From the NCBI GenBank assembly GCA_949130495.1, contig OX422221.1, positions 483,326,159-483,390,158 of the forward strand: DNA of 64,000 nucleotides, in the 5' to 3' direction. The notes under the pieces were generated by a model. That model did no database searches, was not told the DNA's origin, and saw only the letters and a list, made by a program, of their open reading frames with translations. The position numbers were made by a program, and so were the translations under genes. Shown piece after piece: positions 22,448 through 33,575 of this stretch. Numbering within the stretch: position 1 is the first letter of the stretch; each line of letters opens with the position of its first letter. This DNA comes from Sambucus nigra (lineage: Eukaryota > Streptophyta > Magnoliopsida > Dipsacales > Adoxaceae).

Positions 22448-23404
22448 TTTTGGAAAGGTTAGGTGATGTACTTAGACATTCCAAATAGTTGTACTCGGTT
22501 TGGAAAGTTGGCATTGGTCAATCGGGGCCCGAAAGAGCCTAGTGACCTCTCGGAGTAAAACGGATCATTTGTCCATACCGTAGGTTAGAATCGCACATGG
22601 GGCGGGAGTTGAAGAGTTGAAGATTCATTCAGTCTCATTTGAGTTGAAGAGTTGACTTTGGTCAAATAGGGTACGGGAGCGGGTGGTTGCCTTCGGATCG
22701 ATTTTAAGGGAAAATTGATCGTTCGTCCAAACGATTATGATGTTTCTCCCACAGGGAAGATCATTGGAAAGGGGTTTTAGTGCCCTTTGAAGATTCAAAT
22801 ATCTTTTGCTCTGACGGTGGAGTTGATTGGGGTCAATTAAGGGCCTGGGATCGCCCGATGGTCTCTAGATCGGTACTCGGAGTGCGACCTTGGTTTGCAG
22901 TGGAAGGGGGAAGTGCTAGGAGTCTAAGGAGAGACTCAGGGGGTCCTAGAATGTGGTGTATACAGTCGTGTTGACTACCTAGCATGAAAAAAGGAGAGAG
23001 AATTAGCGATAGGTCCTTAGGAGAGGAACCCTCCTTAGGCTCTTCAGTATCGGAAGAAGTACAACGATGAGTCATAGTTAACCAAAATATTGTAACGAAA
23101 TCGGCTAGGATAAGGGTCAGGAAGCCTAAGTGGTGCTAAACAAACATGCTAAGAAACCATTCTCCAAGAAAAGTCCAACCAAACTGCCAAAAACCAACCA
23201 AACAAAAACTAATAACAAACCAACCTAAACTCAACAACAACGATATATAGACAAAACAAAAATGAAGATTAATAAAAAGTCACAATTATTTCAGTGCTCA
23301 TTTGAGATAGAATCGATAAAAAATTAGGAACAACTAAAAAATAAGAACCTTTTATTAAGGGGGGCTAAAAAAATATTTTTTAATTTTAGTACAAAAAAAA
23401 AACT

Positions 23405-23423
23405 CCCCCCCCCCCCCCCCCCC
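23405..23423. repeat. Homopolymer run C19
   Basis: Nineteen consecutive C, or 19 G on the minus strand. Its exact length may be unreliable. Confidence 0.8.
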
Positions 23424-24044
23424 AATTTTTATTTTTTTTACCTATTTTACACCGAAACACTAATTTACTTGGAATTTTGAAAAAGTAAGACTTTGTTAAC
23501 ATGTTAAAAACAAGGTGTAGAAGTAGAAAAGACCAAGAAATAAAGAAGTAAATTGAGAAAAGAGAGAAAATGCCTTAAAAGAGACCAAAAACCCCAAATC
23601 ACCAAAGCTTGAAATGGTTACTCTGAAAGCTTCTAAACCTTACAAAATGGAGGGAGATGATTGTAGGAAGGTAGGGAGTTGAAATAGGGTGAAAAATAAT
23701 GGATTTTGAGGTTTAATGGTGGACTTTGAAGAGAGAGAAAATTTAGAATGAATGCAAAAACAAGGGTTTGAGATGGTGAAGTGAAAAGGTGCGCTGGAAA
23801 AGAAGCAAAAAGCAAAAAAAAAAATTACCCTCCTTCAAATGAGGTACTGGGTCTCGTTCGAACGACCTAGCATGATTTTGATTCTAGGCCCTAGAAAAAT
23901 GAGTAAAAAGAAATTAATAAGAATTAAAAAGAAAAAAAGGAAATACTTTTAAAATTTTGGACTTTTGGGGAAAACAAAAACACCAAGGGCTTGTAACAAA
24001 AATTCTGAAGCGTGGGAGTGGAGTGTAGGGGTGTTAATATAACA

Positions 24045-25286
24045 AACATGAGCATCAACATTATTGTACATAGATGTGTATAATTTCTGGAAAGATTGCT
24101 AATAGTTAAGTACCAAAATCAACTTAGTGTAAAAAAAAATTGGACTCACTAGAAGTCGAGTCACTTGTACAAAAAGTACCTGGAAAATTCGATGATTCTT
24201 TAACCAATAGCGTCACTCATAAATGAAATATTTGGAGCTATTGTGCAACCTCAGTGATATTCGACTTATAACACCCTCAAAATTAACATTATTTCAATCT
24301 CACTCAACATTTTGAAGATGTCATGTATGGAATTGAGCTTTTTAAGCATTAATGATGAAAAAGTTGGCCTTGGCAATTTTGTTTTTATTTGCCAATTATT
24401 CTTTTAGGCCCTTTTTAATGGTGTCCTTGAACTCGAAGGATATTGCTTCTTTCGTAGCACCTTTCCACTGCTCACTCAATTTTGATAAAATAACTAAAAC
24501 ATGGGCAATGGTTCTTACATGTATAATTTTGCCTCACACATATGGAATGAAATGACTAGATTGATAAGACTACACATTAATTACCTAGCAAATGGAAAGT
24601 GGTACAACATTCTAAAGAGACGGTGTAAGTTGTGCGCATATAATGTGGTGATATGATACCAAAATATAAGGAATTATCATAAAGGGAATCATTCATCATA
24701 AAAATGCAGAATGAAGTATTAGTATCCTATAGCTTAGGCTATCTCGCCATGAAAAGTCATGTGAACATGGAGTGCAGTGGTGTTCTGAACATCTTAATTA
24801 CTCATAAAAAATGGGGGAAAAATGACAAATCTTTTTGTATTTTTATAAAATAAGGCCAACAAAAATATAAAGAAAATATAGTCAATGATATTTATAAAGC
24901 ACTACGCAATAGAGAAAAATCCAAGACTATAAGAAAATGCACCATGACTAGAAATTATAGCATGTAAGAACACCTAGTCTATGGAGAGAAAAAAAATACT
25001 CACCCACGAGAGAAAACCTCACAACCTAAAGGAGGTTTGACACTATCTGTATGCAAGGGAACGATGTGAGAAAAATCATATCAAAAAACCGCTTATGCAA
25101 CGAAGTTTAATTTCTTAACCCAATTAGGAGTGTAGCGCGTGTGCATTACTTTTTCCTACTCTTACTTTTGTTGTTACTAGTCTTTGGTTTGAAAGTATTA
25201 TCATCAGTTATGGACAACCTTTTACATACTTCCATTAACCCTTTAGAAGTGTGGAATATATATTCAACATGTTCTCTCAGACTTGT
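24045..25286. other. Unassigned AT-rich stretch between E1 and E3
   Basis: I see no domain, splice structure or repeat that I can name. The longest open stretch (24352-24555, +) has no recognisable motif. This may be host DNA or an old element beyond recognition. Confidence 0.4.
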
Positions 25287-25430
25287 TGTAAGACCCTAAA
25301 ATTTGATTAGGAATGTTAATTACATGATTAGGTATAAGTTATGAATTATAAGTTTGGTGATGGGTTGTAAAAAAATTTAATTATCATGTTTAAGGGATGC
25401 ATACTCACGTGATATATATTTATATATATA
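25287..25430 (+). repeat. E3 5' LTR, first 144 bases
   Basis: It matches 47418-47560 closely, including the shared TTAGGAATGTTAATTACATG and GTTTAAGGGATG strings. It stops at the TA-repeat, where the Helitron begins with CTAG. Confidence 0.85.
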
Positions 25431-25458
25431 CTAGCGTATGCCTGTGCCTGAAGGCAGG
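25431..25458 (-). promoter_or_regulatory. Helitron 3' terminal hairpin and CTAG end
   Basis: The minus strand reads CCTGCCTTCAGGCACAGG, then CATACG, then CTAG. The stem pairs GCCT with AGGC, and outer CCT with AGG across one unpaired base. This is the subterminal hairpin plus CTRR end expected of Helitrons. Confidence 0.6.
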
Positions 25459-25538
25459 ATGAAATTTTCTAAAGTACGCAATCGTGAAACGACAATAATT
25501 TTTCAAAGTACGTAATAGCAAAATGCAAAAATTTCGAA

Positions 25539-25970
25539 GTGTAATTTTAAAACAATGGGTCATAATATCCTTTGTTTATAGGACTATTCACCATGCTTAA
25601 CAAACAAAAAATATTCGAATAACATTCAAATAGTCTAAATTCATCAAATAAATTCACATATAATATGAAATATACAACATTCATCCATCGAATTCCCATT
25701 GTGTTTCAAAAAAACAAAGTGTAAAATTTTTAAAAAGATTGGAAATAATCTCCTTTGTTTATGGAACTATTCACCCTATTAACAAATAAAAAATAGCCCA
25801 ACTTCCAAATTGTCTAAATTCATTAAACAAATTCACGTATAAAATGAAATATACAATATTCATCAATCAAATTCACTATATCTCAAAAAAAAAAGTGTCA
25901 ATTTTTAAAAAAAATTGGACATAGTCTCCTTTGTTTATTGAACTATCCACCCTGTTTAAGGGGTAACAAC
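25539..25970. repeat. Tandem repeat, ~178-bp period, 2.3 copies
   Basis: Copies start at about 25539, 25719 and 25895, each with GTGTNAA...TTTTTAAAA and CTCCTTTGTTTATNGAACT followed by TTCACC. It lies next to the Helitron 3' end, where such subterminal repeats are known in other Helitrons. Confidence 0.7.
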
Positions 25971-26514
25971 AAATCCAACAATAAAAAAAAACCCAAATTC
26001 GGAGATGGGAGCTAGAAGGCCGAGAAAGGAGAATATGAATTTATTCTTTCTGTGGAACTTCCTCAAAATGTCTGTGTCGTGGTGTTTGACCACCATCTTG
26101 GATGGGGTGAGAGCTACTAATGTTGTCTTCCCACCTCTTGCCATTATCATTCTCTCCCTCTCGATTTTGTGTACATTTTGACAAACAATAAATATAATTA
26201 ATCAGTTTCTCGAACAAATATACAATCACATAAGTAAATGTACAATCAGTAACATACATGATATTTTTTCATCCTAATCTTATTTGCATCCAAGGAAAAG
26301 AAGATTTATAGTAATTTCCTAGCCATGTTATTCGATTCTTGTAGTGAAGCTAAAAAGTGGGTAACAATAAAAATTAATAGTAATTTCCTAGCCATGATAT
26401 TCGATAAAAAGTCCAAACTGTGGCAATATCGAACATAAATGGAGAGCAAACTATTGTATCAGCTTCGATAAAAATTACAAATAACATCCTATTGGGAAGT
26501 GGAAATTGATTGGG

Positions 26515-26807
26515 TGTGAGATTTGTGCGTGTACGTGTGTGGGTTGGGGGGGGGGGGGAAGGGGGAGGGGATGGGGGAGGGGTACTTTTTTCAGGTGAAG
26601 GTAACAATGTGTGTGGGTGTGAGATTTGTGTGTGTGTGCATGTGTGCGTGTGTGTGAGTGGGTAAGAAGGAGGGGGAGGGGGCGGGGCAGGGTGAGAAGA
26701 GGGAGAGTTGTGTTTGTGTGTGTTTGTGTGCACATGTGTACATGTGAGTGGGGAAGGGAGGAGGGGACGGGGCAAGGGGCGGTGGAGGGAGAGAATGTGA
26801 GGGAGAG

Positions 26808-26866
<59 letters not shown>

Positions 26867-26990
26867 GAAAGGGGATAGGGGGAGGGAGGAGGGGGTTGCA
26901 TATATGCATCGCATATATACTATGCGTGTGTGAGTGGGGAAGGAGGTAGGGGGCGAGTGGGGGCGGCGGAGGGGGAGAAGATGAGGGAGA
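26515..26990. repeat. GT/GA-rich and G-rich degenerate tandem array
   Basis: A loose unit, TGTGTG... then GAGTGGGGAAGG, GGAGGGGGCGGGG and GAGGGAGA, recurs about four times, with a (GA)n tract at 26830-26860 and G-runs including G14 near 26548. Long open frames through it are an artefact of composition. The + strand has many G-runs with quadruplex potential. Confidence 0.7.
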
Positions 26991-29900
26991 TTACAGTGTT
27001 GGGGGGCCATTATATTTGTCTTTTGTCGAGTCTAAGTGGCTTGGGAAGCTTTGCCTTATATGCGACTGAGAATGTTTTCGGTCAATGGAGCTACCATTTA
27101 CAAAAACTAAAAATGAAATTTCGGTTGGACGATCTGCAAAAGAATACAAATAACTTGTTCATTGGAATCAACTGAAACAATAAAAGTACATATAAGAAAC
27201 TGCATGCATAAGGTTGTAAACTTCAAAAGACAATGGCGTAGAAAGTAGAAACGATCAACAATAGACGCAAGACTTAATTTTTATCCCTTTATTATATGGC
27301 CCAATCAAACTATGATTCTGCTTATACAAAATAAAGAAAAGATTGTTGATGTTTATTTATTTTTTAATTACATCTGGCGATCATAGCTAATCGGGCTATG
27401 TGAATTAGATAATCCGTCCTTGAATATGATCAAACTCATTGCGAGCTTTGGGATATGAGCTCTTATTCAAGGAGGTCTAAAAAGGGAAAGATTAATAGAA
27501 ATCTGATAAGGTAAAAAAATATTTAATTGAGGGCAACCACCTTTTTGAGACTGCTGAGTCCTTGAGCTCCACTTGTTCATCAACAATAAGTTGAATTGAT
27601 TCTTTAGCAATTATTCGAGCAGTAAGCCCTAGCATTAGCTGCAAGGTGATATGCTTGGTTATATTTAAACTCTAAGACACAAATTTTTGTTTACAGTAAA
27701 ATATACCTTAATTACTCTAATAGATTCTTTCTGTAAAAACTTCTCCCTCCGTTCCAATACCTGACTTACCTAAACTATGAACTCTACATGTTAATTTAAC
27801 CCAATGGAACAAATAAAAGAAACTTCAAACTTAATTATACCTCGCAAAAACATTGGTGGAGAGGCAAATCGCAGAAGAGTATTGTGCGATTCAAACGTTC
27901 GATGTTGCACTGCAAAGAAAATTTTACTTCCAGTAAATGCAAAAGGCAAATATATGAATAAATAAAGAGATTGAAGTCGAGAAATAATAATTAAAATAAA
28001 AAATTACCATAAATCACATAAGATGCACCAAAGTCCCACCTGCATATCCCACCTCAGCGCCTGCTCAGCGCTGATCAGGTGCTGCAACAGCAGTACTGAC
28101 CTTGCTCTTCCATAGGTGCTGCACCAATTTGTCTTGGCTCCGTGTGTTTTTTCACGAAGTTTCCAGCAGGTTTCGTTGGTGCAAATGGGAGTTAATTCCC
28201 TGAGTTAAGACTTTAATTGCAAGTGGTATTCAACAAATTTTCACACCTTCATTTTGCATCCTCTGCATAACTGTTTCAATACTTCTACCAATAAAAGAAA
28301 AGTCAAATGTGTTAAAAGGAGTTATAGATTCATATTATAACACACAAAATGCAACTTCAGTAACAATATCCAAAAAAATAATTTTCCTATAAACATACAA
28401 TAATGTCATTTTTGTATAATTCAATTTGTTGTTTAGTTATACTTCAAGTTCATGTATCAAGTGGGGATGTTTTTGGGAAACCCAAAACTGAGATAAGGAT
28501 GCCTCTTTTTAACACCTGCTATACCTCTTTTTAACAGTTTTTAGCAGATGTTAACACATCACTTGAAGTTTTTAACACCTAAATAACCATGGCACAGTTT
28601 GGAGTCATTTCAACATCATCACAAATACCTATTCAGAGTCATTTGATGCTGAATCATTTCAACACTTGAAAACAATTTCCAAACTGACTTGGACCTGCCA
28701 CGGATACCTGTTTAGCACCAAGTTTAAACTTGTCAATTCCTGGAAATGAAATAAAATATGAGAAAATCTGAATTTTCAAACCAAGTGTGTGCATGAACAT
28801 TTAAGATTTTAATTATAGATTCATGAAGAAAGGTCCAAATCAAATATGAGAAAATCCTTTATTCAAACGAAAGAACACTACAAATAAAAAGAGACCATTT
28901 ATATAACTAAAAACTTAAATGCTTAAATGGATATTGTGTATTTCAATGCATTTTCATATGCCTAAACGACACTGAATAATGGAAAAAAGCTCATGTTATG
29001 GCGATGCTTAGAAGTTCTGTGCATCTGGAATGACGATGAGATTCTATATGAAATCGCGCGACCAAATTGAAGAGAGAGAGAAAGAGATATAATACTTGGT
29101 GATAAAAGGCATGAGCAAGGGTACTTTCGGGATTTAGAGAAGATTTTAGTGTTATCTTTGACATTGATTTGATCTCTTTAATTGTATGTGGATGATTGTC
29201 CCACTCTTCTGTAATGTTAAACTGGCATCTTTAACTGTGAAAGAGAGTTACTAAAAAAATCAAATCAATAGCGAAATGAAGCATTCGCTAATTGATGTCT
29301 AAACAAAATTATTCACAATAGACTTCCTCTTTGCAATATAAAAGTTGATGAAGAAATAAAATTCCGAAAAACATAACCAAAATCCAATCAATCTCTACAC
29401 AATTGCACTTAAATATATTAGAGAATCAATGTAAAATTAATAACGGTGAGGAGCGCATTGACTATCATACTACACAATTGAAACCATGTAATAAATTGAA
29501 CATAAACAGGATTGATAAATAGAATTGAACATAAAAACTCCTCGTATAAAAACAGAATTTAGATGGACCTGCAATTATGAGATCAATCTAAATTTTGTTT
29601 ATGTTCAATGCACTATGGAACAAAATTTCATAACTGCAGAATATTATAGAAAATGTCAAAATATAGTTTAGAATGAAGTTCATATAGAGAGATGAGCTAT
29701 TTGTCAAAATATCTTCTTTTATGATCATCAACCATTGATTTTGTGTTGTTTTAGTATAATCAATTTTGGGGTTTCCTAGAGTTCAGCTATAAAAAAAATA
29801 ACTTGAAGAAATGGGATCTTTGAAGTATGAGAATCATTTTCAGAAGTCTGGCAATATATTCAGGGACTAAAGCATTATGAATCAGTCAAGACTACGTAGT

Positions 29901-30493
29901 ATATGCCTGTGCAGTATCTTCACATAGCAGTATATTCAGGGGCTCAAACAACTGAAAGTGTTGTTCAAACTTGTCACGTAGCAGTATCTGAAGCATTGGT
30001 ACCACCTATGCCAATATTCCTAGTACATGCTGCCTAAGTACAGTACATTTTTGGGGCTATAAATTTGCAATGAGTAAGGCACATCTTTCACCATAAGAAA
30101 CATCACAACAAATATGATCTAAAGTTTGTAGAAATAATATGTTAAATATCCTAGTTCAAGGCGAGTACTTGACGTAATACATATACAGTAGTTTATAAGA
30201 CACAATTTGATTAGCTTCTTGCGTAATGTTAGGTATAGAAAGATCATATGGTCAGATATGTTTCTTCGCATGCAACCATAATATGGTTTTTCCAGTAGAT
30301 TATTCCTGATACTAACGTGTTGGGAGTACTTTCAACACTTGCAACTACGAAAATTAGAATTTGTACTATTAGAGAGAAGCACATAACAATATGTTTGATA
30401 TGGAAAGTTAATAAATGGACTAAGAATAATGCCAAAACAATCTATCAGAATTTCAAAAACCATAAGAACTTGTAAGCGGAGAGATTAGTGTAC
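26991..30493. other. Helitron interior, no gene recognised
   Basis: AT-rich. The minus strand at about 27540-27640 has a short open piece (LQLMLGLTARIIAKESIQL, VDEQVELKDSAVSK) followed by a GT that could be a splice donor. It might be another captured exon, but I cannot name it. At 28040-28130 GCAGCACCT-like words recur. No other structure is convincing. Confidence 0.35.
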
Positions 30494-30598
30494 CTTATTA
30501 TGCGCAGCTAAACCACCATATTGGTGCGCTAGTGTGTCACCCATTCTCTCATAGAACCGCATTAATTCATCAGCCAAAGGGTCATCAAGATCAATTTT
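30494..30598 (-). pseudogene. Captured exon of a SAC-domain phosphoinositide phosphatase
   Basis: The minus strand reads KIDLDDPLADELMRFYERMG and then DTLAHQYGGLAAHNK. This matches my knowledge of the plant SAC phosphatase segment downstream of the catalytic CX5R motif (..MGDTLALQYGGSAAHNK). The exon ends exactly at AAG followed by GTACAC, a good donor site. No neighbouring SAC exons were found, and a stop lies upstream in the same frame. It is therefore an isolated fragment in the same orientation as the Helitron. The substitution of L for S in GGSAAHNK fits decay. Confidence 0.65.
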
Positions 30599-30663
30599 TG
30601 TGGAATTTTTAAATCATAGAGTACATAGTTGTCATCCCAGAGCAACCAAACCTAATCAATGGA

Positions 30664-30724
30664 ATTGTTGGTGATTGAAGTAGTGGACAGAATTAGCACC
30701 TCTACTACTTCAATCACCAACAAT
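30664..30724. repeat. Perfect 21-bp inverted repeat with 19-base loop
   Basis: The arm at 30664-30684 (ATTGTTGGTGATTGAAGTAG and one more T) is exactly complementary to 30704-30724. The loop is 30685-30703. It lies 66 bases from the captured SAC exon. Confidence 0.85.
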
Positions 30725-33132
30725 GCTGCATTTTTCTCAGCAGCTAAAACAAATGCTGCTGCTTCGGCTTCCATCTAAAAAATGGAGGTAATTCCGATTG
30801 CTGCCATAACAACATTATTAGTACTATTAGTAAGCATTCACCATAGAAAAATTTGTTTGTTTAAACGATAACCATCCTCGAATAAAGTACTGAAATAAAT
30901 GTCAGTCAGTTTGTAGAGCATCAATTTCAGAGCTGGTCGTATGATCGTGATGAATATGGTCCATTATCGAGTTAAGGCAGCTTCTAGTTTATACATGATT
31001 TCCAGTCTAGGGGATTTAGATATGGTGGGACACACAATAAAGGACCCCCGGCAGGGGTTAGAAGAGGTTTCTAGTTCTATGAAGATGACATTGAAGTGGA
31101 GACCATTTTCCATTTCGCCTTTGGACTTTACTTGCTGTGAGGTGAGCCCTTTATATTCTTCGTCTAGTTACTATTCTTCCAATCATTCACAACCATATAA
31201 CTGTCCTTTTAAGACCTGATCAATAGATTTAAAGCATTAGTTCTTCCATATTAGCTATGTTACATGTGTATTGTATACTATAAAGTGGAGTGTGAAAAGG
31301 AAAGAAACAAAAAAACAGTCCTTCCAATTATGGAGTAGAGTCTAAAGAATTTGAAACTAAAAATTAACATAGGAAAAAGTGTGGTAGTGGCTAAATGTTG
31401 TTCAATCAGCAATTCAACATGATATTCCATAATAAACATGTGAATCATTGAATCGTTTATGATGAAATAAAATCGAATGTAAGAAATAAACCATCATAGC
31501 AGTAAAAAAATAAATCGTTTAGATTTAATGAAATATCGATCAAAAACTTGGCTTCAAACATCAATATAAGAAAACGGCTCCAAGTTATAAGCATTGGCAA
31601 TATAACTATGCAAAAATTAACACGAGTACACAACTCAACTTCACAATGGAGATCTATATAGAGTATACATAAGAACCTCTTCAACCCACCCACACTCATT
31701 GTATCTAACATATAAATGACTAAATTAGTTCAATATGGATCTAATTCTACACAGTTACTAAGTTGTAGTGGCTTATTTTTATAAAACTATTAGACGTGTA
31801 TAATATAGATGCTAAAAGTCTAGATGATACAAATAAACTATGGAAGACAAATTGCTACGTCACAGTCCTTCAACGGATATAATACATAATTGAACGAAGA
31901 GGAACACCTCAATATATGATAATATAAACCTTTGAAATAGAAAAAAATCATATTAGTTCGAAGAATCAATTGCAAAAATTCACAGGCTAAGGGAATCACT
32001 GAGTGCAACCTCCGAGCTTAAATGGATGGTATTGATGCCATAGGAAACAAATCTAGAGCTAACAGTGAATTAGTCAGGTCAATGCCACGGGAAGCAATTC
32101 AAGAGCAGATTATTTCTTCAATGTAGGGAACCACTGATTGAGATATGAAAAGTCTACTAAACAGCAAAAAACTCAGAAGAGAGAAAAATTTGGCACAAAA
32201 GAATTGAGACTAAGATCCCCTTGTTGGCAAAATCAAATATAATGCAACAATAATAAGGAGATCCCCAATATTTTGAATTTGAATGAAGACCTTCAAAATA
32301 AGAAGTGCGTCACTTTGTGAAAGCAGACAATTGAACATGATAGTACAAACTGGTTATGCTATATAATACAACAATAATAATAAGGAGATCCACAACATTT
32401 ATATATTTCTATCCCATTTACAATATTTATATATCTAGTTAGTTTAAAAAATTCTCAATAAATACTTAGATCTGAAAAAGAAAAAATATACAATACATGG
32501 TAACAATTATAACTTACAACAGGATTTGAATTGGATATACCCATATATTTATCATGCCCAATCTTAAAACCCTAGAATGTAGTCCCAACAAATGGAAAAA
32601 AAAGTATTATACATGTGTGTTCTGTATTCCCAATTAAACATCCACAACTAAAATCAAATTGCGATTTCATGTGCGTTCTGTATACAACACATGCACATAA
32701 CAGTATTAAAAAATATGAATAAAAAAAAATGTCAGCAAGCCCTAAAACCCAATACGCGTGATGCTTTGAACCAAAAACCCACACCTAAAAGAAATTAGAC
32801 CAAACTATTACATTTAAACCATAGTTGTAATCTCATATGGAAAAAATTATATACCTGATAAACAAACAAAAAATTGAGCCGGTAGTGAGAACCATAGTAT
32901 ATACGTGATAAACAACCCAAAAACCAAGATGATGGTTGTTAGATTTTGGTTCAATTTTTTTAAACTAATAAAAAACCATCAATAGTTTCTACAAAAATCG
33001 ATCCAATATTGGAAAATATAATATTCTCAAAGGAAGCCATCTAAATAACTAACCAAGAAATGAAAAAAAATTGAACAAAATTATATACCTGATAAGCAAA
33101 CCAAAATCGAGTTGATGGTTGCTACAAATCAG
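30725..33132. other. Helitron interior, no gene recognised
   Basis: AT-rich with scattered short open stretches. One + strand piece at 30941-31170 is followed by a GTGAG that could be a donor site, but its protein is not recognisable. Nothing else can be supported. Confidence 0.35.
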
Positions 33133-33345
33133 CGTGTGTGTGTGTGTGTGTGAGTGAGTGTAAGTGTGCATGAGAGAGAAAGAGAGAAACTACTTGACTG
33201 GAACGGAGGAGGGCGGCTAGGGCTTGGAGAGAGACAATGAGGGAGAGAGCTGAAGTCGACGGGGGTGGGTTTGGGGTTTGGAGTGAGAGAATGAGGGAGA
33301 GAGCTGATGGTGTGCGTGTGTAAGAGTGTGAGGGAGAGAGGGTTA
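33133..33345. repeat. GT- and GA-rich simple sequence near the Helitron 5' end
   Basis: A (GT)n run at 33135-33152 is followed by GAGAGA-rich sequence. The words AGAGAATGAGGGAGAGAGCTGA and near-identical AGAGACAATGAGGGAGAGAG occur about 50 bases apart. The composition resembles the array at 26515-26990. Confidence 0.6.
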
Positions 33346-33529
33346 AAAAAATACCCTCAGTTTTGAATTCAAGTGTAATTTTTGTAAGCAAAAAAAAGGG
33401 GGAAACCAAAAAAGTGAGGGGTAGATTTGTAAAAAGGAATGAGATGTGATCTAAGCCATTTAAATGTGTAAGGAGGTGGCACTCATCCGCACTGTTAAAA
33501 ATGTACATATTTTCAAAAACCAAGCTCCC

Positions 33530-33533
<4 letters not shown>

Positions 33534-33575
<42 letters not shown>

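Larger units (their letters stand above)
1024..24044 (-). mobile_element. E1: Tat/Ogre-type Ty3/gypsy retrotransposon, split by E2
   Basis: Order on the minus strand: 5' LTR (20985-~24044), PBS, long leader, gag, protease, [E2], RT C-half, RNase H, second RNase H, integrase, antisense ORF. The dual RNase H, a PBS of the TGGCGACTC type and the antisense ORF together support the Tat lineage (Ogre-like). The 3' LTR was not found in the window, so the left limit given is only the last part I can assign. All coding parts are decayed. Confidence 0.7.
20985..24044 (-). repeat. E1 5' LTR (outer edge tentative)
   Basis: The inner edge is fixed by the PBS. The outer edge is my choice at 24044, where the minus strand would start TGTTATATTAACACCCC; without the second LTR this cannot be confirmed. 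The LTR includes a TATA box (CCCTATAAATAAGG, 22191-22204), palindromic boxes, a ~76-bp tandem repeat, a C19 run and, at about 23852-23864, one CTCGTTCGAACGAC box. Its CTACGTAGG motif at about 21633-21678 recurs after the integrase. Confidence 0.5.
25431..33533 (-). mobile_element. Non-autonomous Helitron-like element in the E3 5' LTR
   Basis: E3 LTR sequence breaks at 25430/25431 and resumes within the TA-repeat near 33534, so about 8.1 kb is inserted. On the minus strand the element ends with a hairpin and CTAG (25431-25458), then host T, the form of a Helitron 3' end (CTRR inserted in an A/T site). The other end reads AATATGGGAGCTTGG on the minus strand; its first bases are blurred by the TA-repeat, so the TC terminus is not seen. 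No Rep/helicase or RPA frame was found. A captured exon supports the call. Confidence 0.6.

Noticed and set aside
24352..24555. Membrane-like small protein (MMKKLALAILFLFANYSF...)
   Set aside because: It is a single short AT-rich frame without promoter, homologous wording or context. It could equally be an old copia gag read backward, but the minus-strand wording is not convincing either.
26374..27010. Long overlapping open frames rich in Pro, His, Thr and Ser on the minus strand, and Gly/Arg/Val on the plus strand
   Set aside because: They are translations of the GT/GA/G-rich simple array in several frames at once. Composition, not coding, keeps them open.
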